Source: JAUVKA01 sp964465145 (GTDB lineage: Bacteria; Bacteroidota; Bacteroidia; Bacteroidales; UBA12481). From it: a DNA stretch of 14,296 nt. The stretch spans positions 1 to 14,296 of the forward strand of contig CAYXJR010000099.1 of assembly GCA_964465145.1 (NCBI GenBank), given 5' to 3'. The position numbers and the translations under genes are program-made. The notes under the pieces are model-generated. The model saw only the letters and a program-made list of their open reading frames with translations. It was not told where the DNA came from and searched no databases. Each line of letters starts with the position of its first letter. Position 1 is the first letter of the stretch. Positions 6,414-14,076 of the stretch are shown here, piece by piece.

Positions 6414-9400
6414 CTATAAATAGCTCTCCCAGCTGGCCTGTATCTTGCTTCCGGTTTCCGGGTGGTTCGTAATTTGCAAATATGTATCCATCTCCTCCTG
6501 CATTTCCTCAACGTGAGAAATCAAACCAACAATGCGGTTTTCTTTTCTAAGAGTTTTCAAGGTGTCAAAAACAATATAGAGAGATTCCTTGTCTAGCGAA
6601 CCGAATCCTTCATCCAGGAAAAAGAAATTCTGATCGGCTCCTGCCAAATGCTGAATATTATCTGATAACGCCAGTGCCAGTGAAAGGGCTGCCTGGAAGG
6701 TTTGGCCACCCGATAAGGTTTTTACACTTCTGACAACCCCTCCGTTCATGAAATCACGTACCTGAAAATCATTATCACCAGTAATTTCAAGACTCAAGCT
6801 CTGTCGGGTCAGCTTAACAAAACGGTCGTTGGCAGCTTTACACAGGTTCTGGAGGTATATTGATGAAATATAGTTAACAAAACCGCTGCCCCTGAAAAGC
6901 GATGTCAAGGTCTTGAGATTTTCCGCACGTAACTCCAATGCGTCTTTCTGAACTTTGAGATCCTGAAGAGTCGCCAAATCCCTGTTAAGTCTGGTGAGCT
7001 CACCGGCAACTTTGCCAAGTTCCTTCTTCAGTGTATCAAGTTCATTATCAAGCGTTAATATTTCCTCCTTTATCTTTTGGTGAGCGGCCAAATCATACTT
7101 TCTGTCACCTTTTTCTTTCTCAAGCTGATCAGTTATCTTAATAGCATGAACGATATCCTGCCTAAATTTATTAAGTTTTGACCTTTCACTTTTAATATCA
7201 AGATTCCGGGCTATAATCCCCTTAATTTCATCCAGATCTGAGAATTTTGTACGATCCAAACTTGCCTGGATCTGTATTAATAAGTTATCTCTGTTCAATT
7301 TTTCCTCTTCCCAGGTTTTTAAATTTGCTTCCCTGCTGCCCAGTATTTTTGACTGGTTTCCTTTAAGTCCATCTATTTGATCTGTGATTTCCTGATATTC
7401 TTTGGACACCTTTTGATGCTTCGCCTGCAGCTTACTTCGTTCCGCTTCTATCTCATGGCCTTGTTTCTCATGGTAATCTTTGTATTTACAGACTATCAAT
7501 CCTTCTTTCAGAATATCTATTTCTGCTTGCCCTTTTGTCAATAGGATTTGAGTTTTATTTGTATCTGTTTGATAGTCTTCTTTTTGTATTTCCAGGGATC
7601 CCAGCTCGCCTGAAATGTTTTGCGATTTTGTTTTAAGGTCGATTATTTCTTCTTTTATCTGATTTGAAGTATCTATATCACTTAGTAAAGTTTGTTCATT
7701 GCGGTATTTATCCTCCCATTTAAATTCTGATTCAAGTCTGGTAATGTCTTTAATCAACTTATCCTGGCTACCTAACTTACCAGCTAGCAGGCCGGTTCTT
7801 ATGGCCAGATTACTATCGAATTTGTTTAATTTATTTATCGTTTCATTTATTTCAATAATCTGATTTTCATTTTCTTGCATCCTGACAATTATTTCAGTCA
7901 GAGCCTCTGCAACATTATCAAGAATGATTATATCAGGATGATCCATTGATCCGCATAAGGGACATGGTTTTTCGTTCTCAAGTTCCCCGGCAAAATCCTT
8001 AAGTTTTTCTTGCAAACGATAGTGATCGGCATTTTTATTTAAATCCTTATTGATTTCTTTAATGTGGGAAATTTTATTTTGCAGGAATTCTAAGGCTTCT
8101 GAGACTACTGTGCTTTGTTTAACGCCTTTATAAATAGATGTTTTTAAAATTGTCTGCACACTGGAATTCACCTCCTTTATCTCATTCTGAATGTTTTCTA
8201 TCTCCCCTTCCAGTTCATTACGATTTTTAATCAGGTTCTTCTTGCTGACGTGCCAGACTTTAATTTCCCCCAGGACCGATATGTCAGGAAGAAGCTTTTC
8301 TTTTTCACCTATCAATCTATCAGTTTTTCCCTTTTCTAATTTATTGACTTCGATTAAATTATTGATTTTGTTAAGTTGTTCGGTGGCCTCCTTATGTTTT
8401 ATGGAATTCTTCTCATAGCCTTCATCGAGGGTTTTTATTCTAATGATATTACCCAAATCTTCTACCTGCTGTTTAATAACATCCAGCTTATCATAATCAG
8501 GTTTAATTTCAGTCAATCGCTCATTATTCCCCTTGAGCTGTGTTTCGATTTCATTTAACTTTACCAATTCAAGATCAAGCTGCTTTTTCTTTTGTTCTAT
8601 ACGATTTAAGCTTGAATTCAGATTTTCGAGAGGATTTTTAAATAGTGTCTGGCATTCCTCATATTGTGACAAATTAATTTCCAGTGAATCATATTCAGGT
8701 TTCTGTGAGTTTAGATCCTGCAATAATTTACGGGACTCCTCCATTTTTTTTGTAAGTGAGAGCAATTCAGAAAGAAGTTTATCTTTTTGTTTACGGTCTG
8801 TATGAATGCTGGTTTTTTCTTTAATATCCTTTTCAAATTGAGTAAGGTTTTTCTCATATTGCTCTTTTTGATCAGGATTTATATCCCCAAGTTGTTGTAA
8901 CTGCCCATTGATATTCTGTAATACACCTCTGTTTTGACTTTCCAGTGATGATACCTTTTGGCTTAGATCAAAGCGCTCAAGATGGAAAAGATCTTTCATC
9001 ATCTTTGTCCGTTCTGTATCGCCTAGCTCCAGAAACTCCTGAAATTTACCTTGAGGAATAATTATTGTTCGTTTAAAGTTTTCATAACTTAAACCGATTT
9101 CACTTTCAAGAATCTGGATGTCAATTGGTTTCCACGATTCTCTCTCTTTTAAATAAGCATCTCTGGAAATATTTGTTATATCCTCAAAATTTTTCTTATT
9201 TCTCTTTGACTTTGATACTACTCTGAAAGTTGAATTATCCTTACCTGCTTCAAATATGAATTCAATAAACATTTCATTTGATTTCAGGTTCATCATGTTG
9301 TAGGCTCTTTGATCCCTTCCTCCGAGTCTCTCAATCTTATTGTAAAGGGCGAAAGTGATAGCTTCGAGGATTGCCGATTTTCCGCTTCCAACCTGTCCGA

Positions 9401-9500
9401 AAATTCCGAACAGGGAAGAGGAAGATAGCTTTGTGAAGTCGATGGTCTGTTTTTCCTGGTAGGAGTATAGGCCTTGTATAGTAAGTTCCTTAGGTATCAT
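6414..9500 (-). CDS. sbcC: SbcC, SMC-like ATPase subunit of the SbcCD nuclease
   Basis: A 1028-residue protein, the usual length for SbcC. The N-terminal ATPase half begins MIPKELTIQGLYSYQEKQTI and has the Walker A loop GQVGSGKS (35-42). A long coiled-coil arm follows, with the zinc hook CPLCG at residues 513-517, almost exactly mid-protein, through which two molecules dimerise. The C-terminal half has the ABC signature LSGGQ (929-933) and Walker B FFFLDEGFGSLD (D963). It uses ATP to open DNA hairpins and process blocked or palindromic ends together with SbcD. Lying 27 bp downstream of sbcD on the same strand, it is clearly an operon partner. All motifs are intact. SbcCD cleaves long inverted repeats during replication, which is noteworthy in a region full of repeats and deletions. 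Confidence 0.97.
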   Translation of the reverse strand: MIPKELTIQGLYSYQEKQTIDFTKLSSSSLFGIFGQVGSGKSAILEAITFALYNKIERLGGRDQRAYNMMNLKSNEMFIEFIFEAGKDNSTFRVVSKSKRNKKNFEDITNISRDAYLKERESWKPIDIQILESEIGLSYENFKRTIIIPQGKFQEFLELGDTERTKMMKDLFHLERFDLSQKVSSLESQNRGVLQNINGQLQQLGDINPDQKEQYEKNLTQFEKDIKEKTSIHTDRKQKDKLLSELLSLTKKMEESRKLLQDLNSQKPEYDSLEINLSQYEECQTLFKNPLENLNSSLNRIEQKKKQLDLELVKLNEIETQLKGNNERLTEIKPDYDKLDVIKQQVEDLGNIIRIKTLDEGYEKNSIKHKEATEQLNKINNLIEVNKLEKGKTDRLIGEKEKLLPDISVLGEIKVWHVSKKNLIKNRNELEGEIENIQNEIKEVNSSVQTILKTSIYKGVKQSTVVSEALEFLQNKISHIKEINKDLNKNADHYRLQEKLKDFAGELENEKPCPLCGSMDHPDIIILDNVAEALTEIIVRMQENENQIIEINETINKLNKFDSNLAIRTGLLAGKLGSQDKLIKDITRLESEFKWEDKYRNEQTLLSDIDTSNQIKEEIIDLKTKSQNISGELGSLEIQKEDYQTDTNKTQILLTKGQAEIDILKEGLIVCKYKDYHEKQGHEIEAERSKLQAKHQKVSKEYQEITDQIDGLKGNQSKILGSREANLKTWEEEKLNRDNLLIQIQASLDRTKFSDLDEIKGIIARNLDIKSERSKLNKFRQDIVHAIKITDQLEKEKGDRKYDLAAHQKIKEEILTLDNELDTLKKELGKVAGELTRLNRDLATLQDLKVQKDALELRAENLKTLTSLFRGSGFVNYISSIYLQNLCKAANDRFVKLTRQSLSLEITGDNDFQVRDFMNGGVVRSVKTLSGGQTFQAALSLALALSDNIQHLAGADQNFFFLDEGFGSLDKESLYIVFDTLKTLRKENRIVGLISHVEEMQEEMDTYLQITNHPETGSKIQASWESYL

Positions 9501-9527
9501 TGCTTTTTATTGATTTGTGCTGAATTT

Positions 9528-10754
9528 TTATTGATTATCCTGAACCCCGATCACTTCCCTGAACAGACTCATTAATTCTTCATTTGGTTCCTGTTTCTTA
9601 ACATGGAAAAAATATACTGCGAATTGTTGCTCCAGGCTCTTGGTCAAATCGATAATCTTTCTGTTTTCCTGCTCCTGGTTTTCAGTATCCAAAAGTTCAG
9701 GTATTATTGTAACTATCCCCTTATGGCTATTCCTAAGCAGCTTTTGATCCTGGGCAGTTATATATTTATCAGTCACCATTGTTAATTCAACAAAGCAGTC
9801 AGGATTAGATTCAAGCCATTGTATGGCCAAATCAATTGTTTCGAACCTTTTTCTGAATAGTTTTTTCCCTTTTGTGAGTTCAATTTCCTTTAAAACGGGT
9901 TTTTTTGCAGGCTCCAGGTCCACAACTAGAACATATTTTTCCTGATTTGATTCAGCAAAGCTGTATGACAGAGGGCTGCCGCTGTAATAGACAGGGCATG
10001 GCCTTTTATCCACCTGCTGCATACGATGGAGGTGTCCCAAGGCCGTATATTGGATTTGTTCAGGAATATTTTCTGTATGAATGGCCTGGGCGCCCCCGAT
10101 ATTAAGTATAGGTTTTTCATCATCAGGTTCCTCCGGCAAAACGGCTCCCTTCCTGACAAAGAAGAGATGAGATACCAACAGGTTTATACCCTTTTCATCA
10201 CAATTATTATTGGCCAGTTCCTGCCATTTTTGCTGAAGAATATGATTCAACTCTTCATCGGTATTATCATTAGCCAGGGCGGTTTTAAGCCGCATTTCAT
10301 TTGCGTAAGGGGTGAGCAGTAAACGCAAGGGTGCCTGACAATCAGGGATTTTTAATTCAATAAAACCGGGTGACCTGTTGAGGACTTTCAATCCAGATTC
10401 AAGCTCAAATGGGGTGCTTTCTGAATTTGGGTATCCGGCAAAAATAATTCCACATTCGCGGGCCAGGGGGTCCGGGGCTTCAATCCTATCCGGGGAATCA
10501 TGGTTTCCGGCGATTGCAATAACGGCCCGGGTTCCGTTTTTAGTTAATTTTTTCAAAGCCTTGTAAAACAGCTCAACGGCCTGAGTTGGTGGGTTAAAAG
10601 TGTCGAAAAGATCACCGGCAATAATAACCGCATCTACCTTTTCCGATTCAGCAATGTCGCATATTTCCTGAAGTACTTCAATTTGTTCTTCGGCCCGGTC
10701 AAAATCTCCAAGTTTTTTGCCGAGATGCCAGTCGGAAGTGTGTAAAATTTTCAT
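9528..10754 (-). CDS. sbcD: SbcD, Mre11-type nuclease subunit of SbcCD
   Basis: A 408-residue calcineurin-like phosphoesterase starting MKILHTSDWHLGKKLGDFDR. Metal-binding motifs are DxH (Asp8, His10), GDLFD (47-51) and GNHDS (83-87), followed by the later histidines in SHLFF and ALGHLHRMQ. These define the Mn-dependent exo/endonuclease that works with the SbcC ATPase on double-strand ends and hairpins. The frame extends two codons further to a TTG (10758-10760), but the ATG at 10752-10754 fits the universal family start, so I use it. It is first of a leftward cluster, sbcD, sbcC, phage-type gene, SEC-C gene, with gaps of 27, 80 and 45 bp. No clear promoter was identified; the region upstream carries a decayed Fic-like gene. 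Confidence 0.97.
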   Translation of the reverse strand: MKILHTSDWHLGKKLGDFDRAEEQIEVLQEICDIAESEKVDAVIIAGDLFDTFNPPTQAVELFYKALKKLTKNGTRAVIAIAGNHDSPDRIEAPDPLARECGIIFAGYPNSESTPFELESGLKVLNRSPGFIELKIPDCQAPLRLLLTPYANEMRLKTALANDNTDEELNHILQQKWQELANNNCDEKGINLLVSHLFFVRKGAVLPEEPDDEKPILNIGGAQAIHTENIPEQIQYTALGHLHRMQQVDKRPCPVYYSGSPLSYSFAESNQEKYVLVVDLEPAKKPVLKEIELTKGKKLFRKRFETIDLAIQWLESNPDCFVELTMVTDKYITAQDQKLLRNSHKGIVTIIPELLDTENQEQENRKIIDLTKSLEQQFAVYFFHVKKQEPNEELMSLFREVIGVQDNQ

Positions 10755-10785
10755 AAGCAAAATATTCTAAAGGATATAGGAAAAA

Positions 10786-10845
10786 TTAATCTTCATCGGC
10801 AGTCCGCCATGCTTCATTTTCATCTTCGGAAAACTCATTACTCAT
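10786..10845 (-). CDS. 19-codon acidic reading frame
   Basis: The frame reads MSNEFSEDENEAWRTADED. It starts 3 bases after the stop of the Fic-like remnant and ends just upstream of sbcD. The close spacing suggests that a small gene once followed the Fic-like gene, of which only this remains, or that it is a leader peptide for sbcD. It is too short to classify. Confidence 0.25.
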   Translation of the reverse strand: MSNEFSEDENEAWRTADED

Positions 10846-10848
10846 ATC

Positions 10849-11196
10849 TCAATCGGATAAAAATATCTCCTTAAAAGTTGTTTGAATATAGTCAATTTCT
10901 TTTGCTGTGAGGGCTTTGAATTCTTTCTCACGTGCCCGTTATGATAATACCCCACCGCCTTTTTCCAGAAAGCGTACTAATAATGCAACTGTTTTATCCG
11001 GCATTTCAAAATCATCATCTAAAAATCTCTTAAACTTATCATATTTAGATAGTTGTTTGCTTTTATATCTGTAAGGCCCTGGTGATCTTCTGGCAGGTAG
11101 CTTTTTGGAAAAATGTTCCACTCCTTGGTTTGGTAATTTTTGTTTTGCTTGCAAACCAAGGCAATAGGATTTGACATAAAAGTCGAGCGCAATCAA
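10849..11196 (-). pseudogene. C-terminal part of a Fic-like protein with an in-frame stop
   Basis: Reading leftward, one frame gives YDKFKRFLDDDFEMPDKTVA, LLVRFLEKGGGVLS, then TAA (10939-10941). The same frame continues as RAREKEFKALTAKEIDYIQT and TFKEIFLSD to the TGA at 10849-10851. The order (LPD..VALLVRFLEQ..G.LSKRAR.KEF..LT..E...IE..Y..IF) matches the C-terminal tail I associate with Fic-family (AMP-transferring) proteins. In such tails a Lys follows LS, so AAA to TAA would explain the stop as a single substitution. The Fic core HPFxDGNGR is absent. The 50 residues before the match, from a TTG at 11194-11196, look unrelated. Clearly a remnant; the Fic name is a moderate-confidence guess. 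Confidence 0.5.
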
Positions 11197-11197
11197 T

Positions 11198-11241
11198 GAA
11201 AAATAGGCGCATCTGTATGTATTGCAAGAAAAATAGGCGCA
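11198..11241 (+). repeat. Short direct repeat pair
   Basis: GAAAAATAGGCGCA occurs at 11198-11211 and again at 11228-11241, 30 bp apart, at the broken edge of the Fic-like remnant. The pair may mark a deletion or insertion boundary. Confidence 0.6.
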
Positions 11242-11279
11242 ATTCTATGAGGTTTGGATTGATTTCAAGGCCTTCCCAT

Positions 11280-11361
11280 TGTCCCCATTCCCTGTTAACC
11301 GTTCCCTTTCCATTGTTTTATCACTGAATTTTTTACCTTCAGATCATAAACAATCGAAATC
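11280..11361 (+). repeat. Heptamer array and leader of mini-mazG unit, copy D
   Basis: Three phased 7-bp units (ATTCCCT, GTTAACC, GTTCCCT; 11287-11307) are followed by TTCCATTGTTTTATCACTG and a leader that matches copy C up to the start codon at 11362. This is the start of the most complete unit in the window. Confidence 0.8.
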
Positions 11362-11475
11362 ATGTCCGACATCAAAAAACTCACCGAATACATCATAAAC
11401 AAGATGAAAAAGAATGGTGAGAAGTACCCGTTAGAGAAGCCGAAGGGAAGGATAACCAAGTATGATAAACTGTAG
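11362..11475 (+). pseudogene. Mini-mazG: 37-codon in-frame fusion of mazG ends, copy D
   Basis: ATG 11362 to TAG 11473-11475 encodes MSDIKKLTEYIINKMKKNGE then KYPLEKPKGRITKYDKL. The first ten residues are the MazG-like N-terminus and the remaining 27 its C-terminal tail. Compared with copy C the reading frame is kept, with both synonymous (Leu7, Gly19, Lys21) and replacement differences (T8/N, E9/G, L24/V, P27/A). It retains its own stop codon, which overlaps the first unit of the octamer array. The metal-binding helices are absent, so it is not an enzyme. Either it is a deletion relic spread as part of a repeat, or a small basic peptide gene; the sequence alone does not decide. Confidence 0.65.
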
Positions 11476-11498
11476 ATCGGGAGATCAGGAGATCAGAT
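11475..11498 (+). repeat. Octamer array (GATCAGGA), three units
   Basis: Units GATCGGGA, GATCAGGA and GATCAGAT follow the mini-mazG stop codon without a gap. The same array follows mazG tails at 12531 (six units) and 14115 (two units), and the flanking AGAATGGT stretch downstream is also shared with the 14115 copy. Confidence 0.85.
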
Positions 11499-11579
11499 AA
11501 TAAGAGAATGGTATATTGGTATATTAAATCCCTATAAAAAATCCAAAAATGCGCGGGGGCCAAAACAGAACATGGAGCG

Positions 11580-11601
11580 GAGCGGCACGCCAGGGTGGTT
11601 C
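11580..11601. repeat. 22-bp repeat, copy 1
   Basis: The stretch GAGCGGCACGCCAGGGTGG (continuing to 11601) recurs at 12640-12661 in the same orientation with one mismatch in 22. It lies just beyond the 3' end of the XRE gene, which is on the other strand. No coding or hairpin explanation was found. Confidence 0.7.
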
Positions 11602-11612
11602 CTGAAATATTC

Positions 11613-12173
11613 TCAGGCTAACTGGAGATCCAAATCTTTACTCGAAAGTTTTAATTTATCATTATTCAGGGCTTTCAATGTTTCACTAATTTGTACAACC
11701 CTGTCTTGTTTAATAAAAGTTGGGATTAGGTCTTCCAATTTGATTTTGAAAAGCCGGTTAAGGATGATAATATCTTCCTTTGAAAAAGGCCTTAATCCAT
11801 TTATTAATTCAGACATATAAGATTTCCGATGACCAAGAATTTTAGCCAGATCATTTTGCTTTAATCCTGTAGCCTTTAAATTCTTTTTTATCAGGATTTT
11901 TCTTTTGTAGTAGAACTCATTTTCAGCCTTTACGATTTCCTCCGCCCGGTCACTTTCCTTGATTTGCTCATCTGATATTTTTTCGAAATCTGACCAATGG
12001 TCCTTTTCATATTTAAGAATTAATTCTTTAAGGTGATTTCTTATACGGGTAGTATTTAAATCCTCTTTATCCTTTCTCAATAGTTTATTACGAAGGCTTG
12101 ATGCTCTCTCCAGTTCAAGCTCACTCTTAAGTTCTTTAACTTTAAGAATATTATTTAACGAAATTCTTTCCAT
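11613..12173 (-). CDS. XRE-family regulator, HigA-type antitoxin
   Basis: A 186-residue protein. Residues 1-90 are helical and charged. Residues 91-152 form a helix-turn-helix of the XRE/Cro type: LIKKNLKATGLKQNDLAKIL, then GHRKSYMSELINGLRPFSKE and a helix with LNRLFKIKLEDLIP. The layout of a long N-terminal helical region followed by a C-terminal HTH is that of Bacteroidota HigA-like antitoxins encoded after HigB. One base upstream ends a reading frame with a HigB-like C-terminus, giving the inverted toxin-first order typical of higBA. The toxin has lost its middle, so this would be an orphan antitoxin that may still repress its own promoter. No damage is visible in the gene itself. Symbol withheld because the family assignment is by pattern. 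Confidence 0.75.
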   Translation of the reverse strand: MERISLNNILKVKELKSELELERASSLRNKLLRKDKEDLNTTRIRNHLKELILKYEKDHWSDFEKISDEQIKESDRAEEIVKAENEFYYKRKILIKKNLKATGLKQNDLAKILGHRKSYMSELINGLRPFSKEDIIILNRLFKIKLEDLIPTFIKQDRVVQISETLKALNNDKLKLSSKDLDLQLA

Positions 12174-12174
12174 A

Positions 12175-12348
12175 TTAGATTAAATTTTTCTTCTGAAGCC
12201 ATTTCCTGATTGTACTCTTATTATTTCTGAACATCCTGATATATTCATCATGTGATTCAACCCAAATAACAATGGCTAATTTGAGTCTGAGGTTTCCAGC
12301 ATTCTTCCTCGTGACTTTCAATAATATGCGTTTATCAAGTAATTCCAA
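12175..12348 (-). pseudogene. HigB-like toxin remnant: both ends kept, middle deleted
   Basis: From a TTG at 12346-12348 the frame reads LELLDKRILLKVTRKNAGNL, then RLKLAIVIWVESHDEY and finally FRNNKSTIRKWLQKKNLI, stopping at TAA 12175-12177. The last 35 residues match the C-terminal strand and helix of HigB-type mRNA interferases (VxWVGxHxEY..xFKNNxxTIxKWL). The first 22 resemble the N-terminal helix (KR.LL.....KN.GN..L). About 40 central residues expected to carry catalytic basic residues are missing, giving 57 instead of roughly 100. The stop is one base from the XRE gene's ATG, as in intact higBA pairs. The frame is open back to 12384 but has no ATG. An inactive toxin beside an intact antitoxin is the most economical reading. 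Confidence 0.55.
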
Positions 12349-12464
12349 TGTAAAAGTATAAAAAGTTTCAAAATATATGGAACTTTATCCTTCTTAATCA
12401 GAAAAGAAGTGTAAGCTCTGATAATAATAGATGCAATTCTGATGGTGAATTGGAAGAATTAATT

Positions 12465-12531
12465 GAAAAAACGGCGAAAATACCCGGTGGAGAAGCCGAA
12501 GGGAAGGATAACCAAGTATGATAAACTGTAG
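12465..12531 (+). pseudogene. mazG C-terminal tail, frameshifted copy
   Basis: AACGGCGAAAATACCCGG and the following 45 bases match the mazG tail of copy D, but one base is missing in the Glu-Lys-Tyr codons, so the frame is lost. From TACCCGGTGG onward the match to KYPVEKPKGRITKYDKL and its TAG (12529-12531) is complete. No N-terminal piece precedes it. Confidence 0.75.
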
Positions 12532-12578
12532 ATCGGGAGATCAGGGGATCAGGAGATTAGGAGATCAGGGGATCAGGT
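12531..12578 (+). repeat. Octamer array (GATCAGGA), six units
   Basis: Six phased 8-bp units occur in a row (12531-12538, 12539-12546, 12547-12554, 12555-12562, 12563-12570, 12571-12578). All are variants of GATCAGGA/GATCAGGG, with one GATTAGGA. They start at the last base of the mazG-tail stop codon. Copy number differs from the 11475 (three) and 14115 (two) arrays, consistent with slippage. Confidence 0.9.
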
Positions 12579-12973
12579 AAATGGGTGTTGAGGCTTCCTG
12601 CCTTTTTATGATTGCATCATGAATACCGGGATACCAACCGAGCGGCACGCCACGGTGGTTCAGAATGTTGAGCGAAGCGAAATCCCGAGAGCAAAACGAA
12701 TCGGGGCGGGTCGGGCTGATCAAAAAAGTGTAAAACCAACAATTTCCCAATTTCGATGATGCACAAAGGCCATAAATAATTAAAGTAAAACGAGCATAGT
12801 GATAATATAATGGATAAGCAGTTGAAGATGGATGCTCTTTTTGAAAAGGAATAATTATTTATAGTCAGCCAAATCGATCAATTTTCAATTACATATGGCT
12901 AAGAATAAGATTCGGTTTCTGCAGGGAAGTGATCACATCAGTTACAGGTTAAACGAGCTGTAATAATAAGAAT
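12579..12973. other. Intergenic region with short repeat and tiny frames
   Basis: It holds the second copy of the 22-bp repeat (12640-12661). Two tiny plus-strand frames are present: MDKQLKMDALFEKE (12810-12854) and MAKNKIRFLQGSDHISYRLN (12895-12963, ending EL). The latter looks protein-like at its start and may be a gene remnant. A longer minus-strand frame over 12565-12750 is an accident of the repeats. No intact gene, RNA or terminator is recognised. Confidence 0.4.
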
Positions 12974-13000
12974 ATCAGAACCTTATAATCGCTCTGGGAT
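12974..13000. repeat. 27-bp direct repeat, left flank of the DUF1016 gene
   Basis: Aligns without gaps to 14165-14191 with 22 of 27 bases identical, all five differences being transitions. Both have the form ATCAGA..C.TTATAAT.GC.C.GGGAT. It ends exactly at the base before the nuclease gene's last coding base. Confidence 0.65.
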
Positions 13001-14005
13001 TTAGCCTATCCCTCGCTTAATCTGTTCAATGGAAGGCAGGATTTTTTCATAGTACTTTGGTAGATCTTGTCCGGTACTATAGCTAGCTATACCTATCTTT
13101 GTGACAGAATCCTTCAAAGAATATTTAACTGTCAATCTATCTTTGTCTTTACATATTATGATACCGATGGCATTATTCTCATGAGGTTTTTTATAGAAAT
13201 CATTCAAAACATTCAGGTAAAATTCCATTTTGCCCTTATATTCTGGTTTGAAGCTACCGGTTTTGAGTTCAATTGCAACCAAACACTTAAGCTCCCTATG
13301 AAACAATAATATATCTATGTAAAACTCATTATCGCCCAATGATATTCTAAACTGGTTTCCCATAAAACAAAATTCCCCACCCAATTCTAAAAGGAATGGT
13401 TGGATTTTGCCAATTAGAGCATCTTCCAATTCCCTTTCACTGTGTTTCTCTAAAAGCTCCAAAAAATCAAATGTATAATGATCCTTAACGGCAAGAGATT
13501 TTTGGTGAATAAAATCTTCGTCAGTTAATTCGTCATAATTGGTTTGCTTAAGAATATACTTCTCGAAAGTTCTGTTTTCAATCTGGTGTTCAAGAACTCT
13601 TGTAGTCCACCCAAATTTTTTAGTGTGATGAATATAGAATTTCCGTGAATTTTCGGTTTTACATTTTTTGAAGATTAGTAAATTATGAGTCCAACCAATT
13701 TCTCGAATCACTGATTCGAGATTTGAACAACCGGAGTATTCCTGATAAAATTGGGTCATATACCAGAGATTGGAAACAGAAAAGCCTTTCATGCTTGGAA
13801 AGTCATTTTTTAGATCCCGGGCAAGATTCTCAACCACGGACTTTCCCCATCCGAGCTCAGTTCGCTTTTCACTTATCATTTTTCCAATATCCCAATAGAG
13901 ACTAACTAGTTGTTTGTTGACTTCCCTTAAGGCCTCATATTGAGCACTAAGTATCCTTTTTCTTAGTGTCTCAAAGAAATTGAGGTAATTATTTTCTACA
14001 TCCAT
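13001..14005 (-). CDS. YhcG/DUF1016-family PD-(D/E)XK nuclease
   Basis: A 334-residue protein, near the family's usual 340-370. Residues 7-150 form the DUF1016 N-terminal helical domain, with KQLVSLYWDIGKMISEKRTE, GWGKSVVENLARDLKNDFP and the GFSVSNLWYM pattern. Residues 205-300 form the PD-(D/E)XK nuclease fold. It has GGEFCFMGNQFRISLGDNEF, then catalytic Asp231 in YIDILLFH, and the E-x-K pair Glu246/Lys248 in AIELKTG. YKGKMEFYLNVLND follows. These proteins are common in defence islands and near restriction systems, and are thought to act on DNA, though their natural role is unsettled. All expected catalytic residues are present. It is a single gene flanked by imperfect 27-bp direct repeats, suggesting it moved or recombined as a cassette. 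The start ATG at 14003-14005 gives the family-like MDVENNYLNFFETLRKRI. Confidence 0.9.
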   Translation of the reverse strand: MDVENNYLNFFETLRKRILSAQYEALREVNKQLVSLYWDIGKMISEKRTELGWGKSVVENLARDLKNDFPSMKGFSVSNLWYMTQFYQEYSGCSNLESVIREIGWTHNLLIFKKCKTENSRKFYIHHTKKFGWTTRVLEHQIENRTFEKYILKQTNYDELTDEDFIHQKSLAVKDHYTFDFLELLEKHSERELEDALIGKIQPFLLELGGEFCFMGNQFRISLGDNEFYIDILLFHRELKCLVAIELKTGSFKPEYKGKMEFYLNVLNDFYKKPHENNAIGIIICKDKDRLTVKYSLKDSVTKIGIASYSTGQDLPKYYEKILPSIEQIKRGIG

Positions 14006-14076
14006 AGAGTTTGACCCTTTTTATATATAGATGCAGATAAGCCAAGGCTTTGGAAAAATTTTGGAATATTTATTTT

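Noticed and set aside
12565..12750. 61-codon minus-strand frame with PTRPDSFCSRDFASLNILNH
   Set aside because: It covers the octamer array and the GC-rich repeat; its composition reflects the repeats, and such frames arise wherever this sequence occurs.
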